Assembly (NCBI GenBank): GCA_027625915.1
Contig: JANTQA010000012.1
Coordinates: forward strand, 15,834,501 to 15,898,500
DNA: 64,000 bases
Direction of reading: 5' to 3'
Origin: Anaeramoeba flamelloides
Lineage: Eukaryota > Metamonada > Anaeramoebidae
Shown: in pieces, positions 57,055 through 64,000 of the stretch
Numbering within the stretch: the first letter of the stretch is position 1
How the letters are laid out: every line of letters starts with the position of its first letter
Notes under the pieces: model-generated
The model's database searches: none
What the model was told of the DNA's origin: nothing
The model's input: the letters and a program-made list of their open reading frames with translations, nothing else
Translations under genes and position numbers: made by a program

Positions 57055-60000
57055 ATGTCCAAGTTTGTCAAAAATTGGATAAGGCAACTCTCAGGAAAAA
57101 AAATTAATGTAAGCGATCAAACTAGTTTATCAGTTGCACTTTGTAGATCACTTAATTCTCTTCAATCAGGAACAATCAAGAAAGTTTCAAAGTATTCTTT
57201 TTATAAATTTTCTTCCTTTTCTTTTTTTTTTTTTTTCTTTGTTCTTTTAAAAATCCAAAAATAATCCAACAAATTCCTTAATTAAAAGATTTATTTCTTT
57301 AATGGTGGGAAAAGAAAAAAAAATTAACATAAAAAAAAGAGTTAAACAAAAAGAAAAAGAAAAAGAAATTTTTTACTTCTTTATCAAATTATCCATTTTT
57401 AATCAATTTAAAAAAAAAAAAGCCAACCTCAAATTGTAAATAAATCCAAATTTCGTTCCAAAAAAACAAAATGATTTTATATTGTAAAAGAAGAATCAGA
57501 AAAAGTAATAGTGTTAAAAATTAACATCTTTTTTCGGGCTTTATAAAAAAAAAACAAAATAAATCAAACAAGAAACTTATTTCTCCAACTCACTTTTATA
57601 AACCAATAGGAACCATAAATCCAAAAAAAAAAAAAATAAGAAACCAAATTTGTTTTGTCATGTTTCTAAAAATTTTTTTTTATTTATTTTATTTTTATTT
57701 AAATTTTTTTGACATAAACAAAAAAAATGTTCCTAATCAAAAAAAAACACCACAAAATAAATTAAAAAAAAACTTTTCAACAATCTCAAACTCATAAATC
57801 TAAAACACATGAAACTAACCTTAGCAAAAAACCCGAATATAACTTTAAAGCATTTCTCGAAGGGTGCCAATCACTCGGGATTTCCAAAAAATATTTATTT
57901 GATCCATCTGAGGTTATTGAAAACGATGACTTAAATCTTCTTGTAAAAACTTTAAAGGCGCTAAGTAAGAAGTACCCAGAAAGGTTTGGGGGAGAAGCAA
58001 CAAAGAAAAGAAAAAAATCAAAAAGAACTGAATTAGACGATAACGACGAGGAAGACGACAGCCTTGATATGTCTGATGAAGAATTAAAAGAAAAAGGAAG
58101 AAGGAAGGGAAAAGGAAAAGGGGGTGAGAAAGGAAACCAATCGAAATGGGGTGAAAGCTTTCCAATTAAGGTAGCGTTACAAAAGAGCAAAAAAACCGAG
58201 AAGCAGCTGATCCAGTCCGTGCAAAGGAACTTTGGTGTAGGCTCGTGTGAATTTGAAGTAACGTTTTTGAATGAGAATGGCGACAAGCACCCGTGTACGA
58301 TTCAATTACAAAAGGACAGTTTCACTATTGTTATTTTGAACGCCTCCCGTATGACGCAAGATTATTCTGATTTGGAAACCAAGTTATTATTGTCACCTAC
58401 TAACAAGAAATTGATTCAGTTCCAAATGACTGAAACGGGCATGATGGACAACAATTATGGGAATTATGGTTCAGAGTTTTTAGGATCTGATGAGGATGAA
58501 CAGAATCCAAATAGTAATGCGATGGAGATGGGCACGGTTGTTTCAACTTTATTATTCAAGTTTCGGCAGGTTGAAAGAGGCTTTATCTTTTGGAAGACAT
58601 TTGACATGTTCAAATGGTATAAGGGCGATTCCATCGAGTCGTATCCAATTTCAGGAAAGATCTTGGGCAAAAAGCATGAAATCCGCGGGATGACATTAAG
58701 GTGTGTCACGAATAACAAGGCGATGTTCAAATTGACACAGCTGATCTCTCGAACCGAGCAAATAGTGGCCATTTTAATGCTAGAAAAGGTCACTCTCTCG
58801 GTTATTCAAGAGCAAAAAACCAAAAGAAAAAAGCAGAGCTACCATTGGGGCAGAAGCCAAATCCAGTGTAGTGTGCATAGCACCCACCGGAAGGTCATTG
58901 TTATTAAAATCCAAGACAAGGGCGCCAAATCCATTGTCTTAAAAACCAATTCCGACGACAACTCTGCATTTATCTGCGAGTGTATCAATCACTTTTCAAG
59001 AATGTATGCAAGGTCAAGTTCCGTTTCCTCCACAATGAGGATCAGTTCGCTGAGGAACATGCCCTCGACATCTTCCATGTTATTCTACAACCCACAAAAC
59101 AAGCCAAGATCGCAATCAAATTACTTTAGGGCATTGACTTATTCCTCGTTAAGCAAGCAGAGGGGGTTAACCAAGACCTCACAATCTGTGAAAAGAGATA
59201 ATTTGATTAAAAAGCAATGGCGTAACCGAAAGAATTTATTAATTGGAACCTTTAATCACCGTTCCGAGTCCATTTTAATCCAGTTGCAGCCAATTACCAC
59301 ATTGTACAGCATTAGTCCCCTAGTGCACAGAGACATCAAAAAATTGAAAAAAAAATATAATGATCAAGTGAAAAAATATTTGTCCAGTGGCAATAAGGAA
59401 TTCAAAGTGTTAGTTATTGGGGACCGAGTCGATGATACAGTTGAGGCCAAATTCCAGATCAGCAAAAGAAAATTCGAAATTTCGACAGAAAAGAGGATTT
59501 TATATCAGCACAAATATAAGCCAGTCCAAAGAATCATGCTACATTCCCTATTGCAGACCATTTTCATATTATATGTCGATGAACGAAGAACATGTATCAT
59601 GGCGGCAAAGGATTCTGACGAAAGAGATCTCATTGCAAACACATTTATTCTATTTAAAGTCAAGGTGATTGAAAAAAGATTACCACCAAATTCACAAGAC
59701 TTAATTTCCATCAATTCCTCAACCGGGTTTAATGTCAAGCCCAAAAGAGAGATTCGAAGATTAATTACTTTACAATCGATGACCTATGAATCACAATACC
59801 AATATGACAAAAACATCAAAGAATTAGAAGACGAGAATGAAAAGAACAAAAATAACAAAAATCGTTTGTTTAATCTCAAAAACGGAGGAACCAATACCTT
59901 GGAGTTATATGGACTTGATAAAACCAAATATGTTGTCTCCGTATTTGATAGCTTTGGCGATCCCTCTGGTAATGCGATAATTTACCTATATCCAGATCAT

Positions 60001-63000
60001 TTCTCAGTAATCATTGGAAGTGTCACGCTGTATAGATATTACAATTTATATTCCAAAATGTACATTGAGAATTCAAGATCGATGATCGGGAGATTTAATA
60101 TTGATGAATTTTTCACTTTCTATGTCGGATTTAAAAGCTACGAAGAAAGAATTGGATTCACCTTCGATTTTGATACCAAAAGAAATAAAAATATGGCCGA
60201 GCACCTAAGCAAACATAAGGTATATAGATGCATTGTAATTTCCACCTTTGGCAGATTGAATGGTATTGTGCTATTAAGGCATGATTGCTTCACCATCAAA
60301 ACTGAAGATGATGTGTATTGCACAGAATACACCGAGGATTCAATTGCTAGTCCCTATATTAATTCATCAGGAGAGGCATCGAAAAAGGTAATCAAGATCG
60401 AGTTAGGGCTTAGGAAAAGGATCTTTTTAAATTTTTCGAAGGAAAAGGGCAGACGGGAATTCGAAAAGAACTTTAATAAATTAAAAGACTATTTTTTGAA
60501 AACTAGAGAAAGAATTCAAAGAGCAGAAATTGTTGCCAAAGAAGATTCTGAATTTATCTGTAATGTAATTGATAATCATAATACCGCTAAGGGGAAAATC
60601 AAAATGAAAAAATGTCTCTTAAAATTCCAAGTCAGCAAAATATTTATTCGAGAACTGAGTAATTCTAAAAATAGGAATGCCGCGGCTGCTAGAGATAAAA
60701 AGTATCCAATACCAGGTGCAATATTGATTACAAACCCAGATCAAAAGAATATTATTAAAATCTTATTTTGGAGTGGGCTTGATCTCATTTGTCATTTTAA
60801 CAATGAACAATTGGCAAAAAATTTTAAAAAGACCTTCCAAAAATTCCAAAAGCATTATCCCGATGAAGAATATTTAAATACTAATAGTTACCAAATCACA
60901 TTTTTTGAATTAAATACTAATAAAAAGCAATTAAAAGGTAGAATAATGATCGACTATCAAAAGGTAATTTTACAACAAGAAAAAATTCAAAAAAGTAAGC
61001 AAAAAAACAAAAACTCTCAAACATCAAATAATAAAATTAAAAATTACAGAGCCAGAATAAATGATGTGAAAGTTTTTAATCATCCAAGAAAGAATAGAAT
61101 TGCAAAGATTACCTTAATGAAAACGAACCAATCCTTTTTTGTTAGCTTTAAAACACCAAAAATGGTAACAACGTTTATTGATAAATACAAATCTTTTAAA
61201 AGAAAAGACGAATTCTTAGAAAGTGATCAATTAAATAATCTTAGCACAGAAAGCAAAAAATTCACTGCATATTTTAAAAATAAAAAAAGTCAAAATTCCA
61301 AACCCATCTTTGGTAAAATTGAAATAATAAATAAAGGATTAATAATTAAATTGAATAAGCAAAATAAACAAAACATCCCCTTTGGAAAGGGATTTAATTA
61401 TAAGGAAAGCCAAAGTAAACCAGAAATTGTGACCCTTAAATTTAAAGACAATTTCCATTCAGTGGTGATTTTTAATAATCAAACCATTAAAAAAAAATTT
61501 ATCAAATGGATTAATAAATTTAATCAATCATCGAAATCAAGTAATAATGATAACAATAATAATGATAAGAGCAAGAGCAAGAGCAAGAAGAAGAACAAGA
61601 GTGATCAGAAAAAGCAAAAAGAATTATTTGATGATTATTTACAAAAGGTTGATAATGAAAAATATTATTTAATTTTAACCCAAAACAATAATGATGATGA
61701 TAGTGATGATGATGATGATGTAATTAAAGAAAGTCAAGGCATTATTTTTTTAAAAAATGAATATTTAATGATAATCACCAAAAATGAAACAATCAAATCC
61801 AAATTTATTTATCAGAAAATTTTTTTAAATAAAAATCAAATTAGAACCATTCGTTTTACCTTTGAAAAGCAATATGAACCCTTAATCATTGAATTTAAAT
61901 CTAAAGAATTAAAAGAAAAATTTTTCAAATTTTATGTACATACATCTAGAAAATATCTTGATTTAAGTAAGAAAAACAAAACTCCAAGCAAAACTCAAAA
62001 AAATGATTCAAATAAATTGGAAGAAAAAAAAAATAAAAAAAAAAAACAAGACAAGACAAAAGAAATTGAGCTCGAATCAGAAGAGGAATCCGAGGAAGTA
62101 GAAGAAAAAATAGAAACAGAAACAGAAACAGAAACAGAAACAGAAACAGAAACAGAAGAAGAAGAAGAAGAAGAAGAAGAAAAAAAAAAAATCAAATATT
62201 CCATAAAGCAAAAATTTCCAATCACAGTGCTAAATTATAACAACCAAGAACAAATGAGCGGAAGAATTAGTTTCACAACGAAGGGTCAACTTGAATTGAG
62301 CGTTGATAGCGATACAAAGAGATTCAATGTCAATGATGATTTTAAATTATTATTTAGTAAAAAAAATGTCAAATTGGCATTGATCCAAGTCCAAAATGAG
62401 AAATTTAAAATTGTTTTCCAATCGCAAACAGACAAAACTAAATTTGGTGACACCTTGGGTTGGTTAAAAGAACATCCAGATAAATTCCAGGACAATTCAA
62501 TTTCTGGATCTGACAATGAGAGTCCATCTGAGAATGGGAATGAGTCAGAAAAAAGTCAAAATAACAAATTGCCCAAGAAGAAATCAGACAATGTAGAAAA
62601 GGAATTTAATAAGGAAAGTGTAACTGTGTTTAATGTAGAAACCACAGATACGGAATTGAGTCCCGAAAGCAAGGCCAAATTAATGATTTATAATAACAGC
62701 GGGAAAATTCGAGTAAACTTCCCAGACGAACCAGAATCTAATATAACCAGCCAAATCACTTTCCAGTCAAAGTTATTTGCACACCCGAAATACGAAAAAT
62801 TAATCAAGTTGCAGCTTACACCGGAAATAAGCTTCTTTTTCTTGATGGAATCAGAAGATCATAAAAATGAATTTACCTCCTTATTTTCAACCTATGTGTC
62901 CAATTATAACCCACAATTCCAAGTTTTAATTTACGGCTTGGAAATTGGTTCCGCTTTGGAAGCCACTTTGACCAGTGAAGACAATGGAATATACCTGAAT

Positions 63001-63636
63001 TCCGAAATATCCAATTTTAAGCCCTTACACTTCGACTGGCAATACGTTGAATTGTCGGCTATGACTAATGTTGAGAATATGTATATCTTGAAGGGTAAAA
63101 AAAATCAAGTCAAAATTTCAATGGAAAATAAAGAAGACGCACAAAGGTTAGCACATATCTTTAAAGAACACACCGAAAGGGAAATTAATCAGGCCTCTTC
63201 GGATGTAGATGACATTGATTTCGACTCGAACGATTCCGGTTCCAATTCCAATTCCAATTCCAATTCAAATGAGTCAAGCAATTCTGAAGACGAGTCTGGG
63301 GATTCAGGGGATTCAGATTCAGGTGAAGAAGAAGCATTTGTTTTAAAGCAAGATGTCGAATACCAAGTAACAATTACCAATACCAATCAAGAAGATATTT
63401 CATCGGGCACCCGCGCAATACTGAAATTAACAAACGACAATTGGCAAATACGTTCAAAAGACGACTCCTCTTTTAATTATTCTTATGACGATTATACAAA
63501 AACCAAAACATTTACCTCAAAGCAAAACGAAGACGTCTTAAAAATGGTCTCTCCAAATGATGATGGGTATGTTCTAAAATTCAATTCGAAACAAGATGCT
63601 GAAAACGTTCTTGAAATTTGGTTAAAAAAAAATTAA
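57055..63636 (+). CDS. calponin-homology protein with about a dozen PH-like modules
   Basis: Exons 57055-57191 and 57825-63636 join in phase (AA|C, Asn46), giving about 1,982 residues. Exon 1 (FVKNWIRQLSGKKINVS, then SLNSLQSGTIKKV) and the start of exon 2 (YNFKAFLEGCQSLGISKKYL, then LFDPSEV and LVKTLKALSKKYPE) together form a CH domain at residues 3-105. Single CH domains bind actin, microtubules or signalling partners. An acidic/basic linker follows. From about 188 to the end, 12-13 divergent modules of 80-120 residues repeat a pattern: an opening strand with a short hairpin (FKVLVIGDRVDD, YQVTITNTNQED), hydrophobic strands, then a closing helix with an F-x-S-x-x-x-x-x-x-F-type motif. This resembles the PH-like fold. 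Low-complexity Ser/Lys/Asp and Glu-Thr runs separate some modules. Role is probably a large cytoskeletal or membrane-phosphoinositide scaffold (inference). Confidence 0.9.
62112..62185 (+). repeat. in-frame GAAACA hexamer and GAA array
   Basis: Tandem GAAACA units code for (Glu-Thr)n, followed by GAA units coding for poly-Glu, in a linker between PH-like modules of the CH protein. Frame is preserved by the hexamer period. Confidence 0.95.
63235..63270 (+). repeat. in-frame TCCAAT hexamer array
   Basis: Tandem TCCAAT units code for a (Ser-Asn)n linker before the last PH-like module of the CH protein. Confidence 0.9.
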
Positions 63637-64000
63637 ATAGAATTAAACGAATTTAATTACTTTTGTTTTTGAATTGAAACGAAAGATTATTGTTTTTTTT
63701 TTTTTTTTTTTTTTCTTCAAAGTTTTATTAATATTTTAATTTTTACTTTGTTTTTTTTTATATTTATTTTATTTATCTCTTATATATGTTATATATATAT
63801 ATTAATTTTGACCCAAGATCTTTTTAGATTAAATTTAATTAATTTTGTTTTTTTACAGTTTAAAAGAAAAAATATAATTAAATTTCAAGAACATAAAAAT
63901 ATACAAAAGTATTTCTTTAAATTTTTTTATTTTTGTTTCATTTTTGAATTTTAAGAGTAAGCACATTTTACCAATTCACAGTGTCTCGGTTTCTGAGAAA
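63637..64000. other. downstream region of the CH gene
   Basis: A T-rich run (63691-63714) and a TATATG/AT-rich patch near 63780-63800. I see no gene before the window ends. Confidence 0.45.

Noticed and set aside
57792-58286. Minus-strand 164-codon open frame over the start of the CH gene
   Set aside because: Antisense of a Lys/Glu-rich coding region, which yields Ser/Phe/Leu-rich junk; the plus strand carries the CH domain here.
61995-62516. Minus-strand Ser/Val-rich frames inside the CH gene
   Set aside because: Antisense of the (Glu-Thr)n and Glu-rich linker.
1-64000. CRISPR array, rRNA or tRNA genes
   Set aside because: No spaced direct-repeat array, no rRNA-like GC-rich block and no cloverleaf with a GGTTCGAATCC-type arm was found on reading through the window.

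Overview
The window looks like nuclear DNA of an A+T-rich unicellular eukaryote (roughly 80% A+T by eye). Genes are few and separated by kilobases of repeat-laden sequence. Several genes carry GT-AG introns whose phases join cleanly. The gene set (mevalonate-pathway enzyme, BTB, RasGEF, calponin-homology and TOM1/THH1-like 7TM proteins) is eukaryotic. An oxygen-sensitive AmrS-type radical SAM enzyme is present, which suggests an anaerobic or microaerophilic protist, for example an Anaeramoeba-like amoeba or another anaerobic lineage. That placement is inference.

Layout. 1-10.5 kb holds no gene and is packed with inverted-repeat elements and dispersed repeats. 10.5-11.7 kb is an intronless diphosphomevalonate decarboxylase. 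12-16.7 kb holds a long hairpin, a LINE fragment and dispersed repeats. 16.9-23.5 kb is a five-exon gene fusing AmrS to a complete diflavin (FMN-FAD-NADPH) reductase; its third intron has swollen to about 3 kb with a MITE and a LINE fragment. 26.9-28.2 kb encodes a BTB protein with a ThuA/GATase1-like C-terminal domain. 29.1-29.7 kb is a RasGEF pseudogene. 31.4-35.3 kb (minus strand) is a three-exon seven-helix protein, again with a ~2.9 kb repeat-filled intron. 37-38.8 kb holds orphan syntaxin-like and GRAM-like exons. 39.8-42.9 kb is a tail-to-tail cluster of LINE copies sharing a hairpin module. 43.2-44.0 kb is a three-exon small tail-anchored membrane protein. 45.6-48.2 kb holds two full copies' worth of a CACAGGTA-ended element family and a perfect-hairpin MITE. 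53.2-55.9 kb holds a decayed HARBI1-like transposase beside a USP-like protease gene. 57.1-63.6 kb encodes a ~1,980-residue protein with one N-terminal calponin-homology domain and about a dozen divergent PH-like modules.

The most interesting item is the AmrS-diflavin reductase fusion: an enzyme that appears to carry its own NADPH-driven electron supply. Next are the CH plus multi-PH-like protein, the transposase/USP-protease pair, and the LINE family with a hairpin module at a fixed internal site. The genes do not form an obvious pathway or operon; they are independent eukaryotic transcription units. All family assignments were made by eye from motifs, and exon joins were checked for phase by hand.
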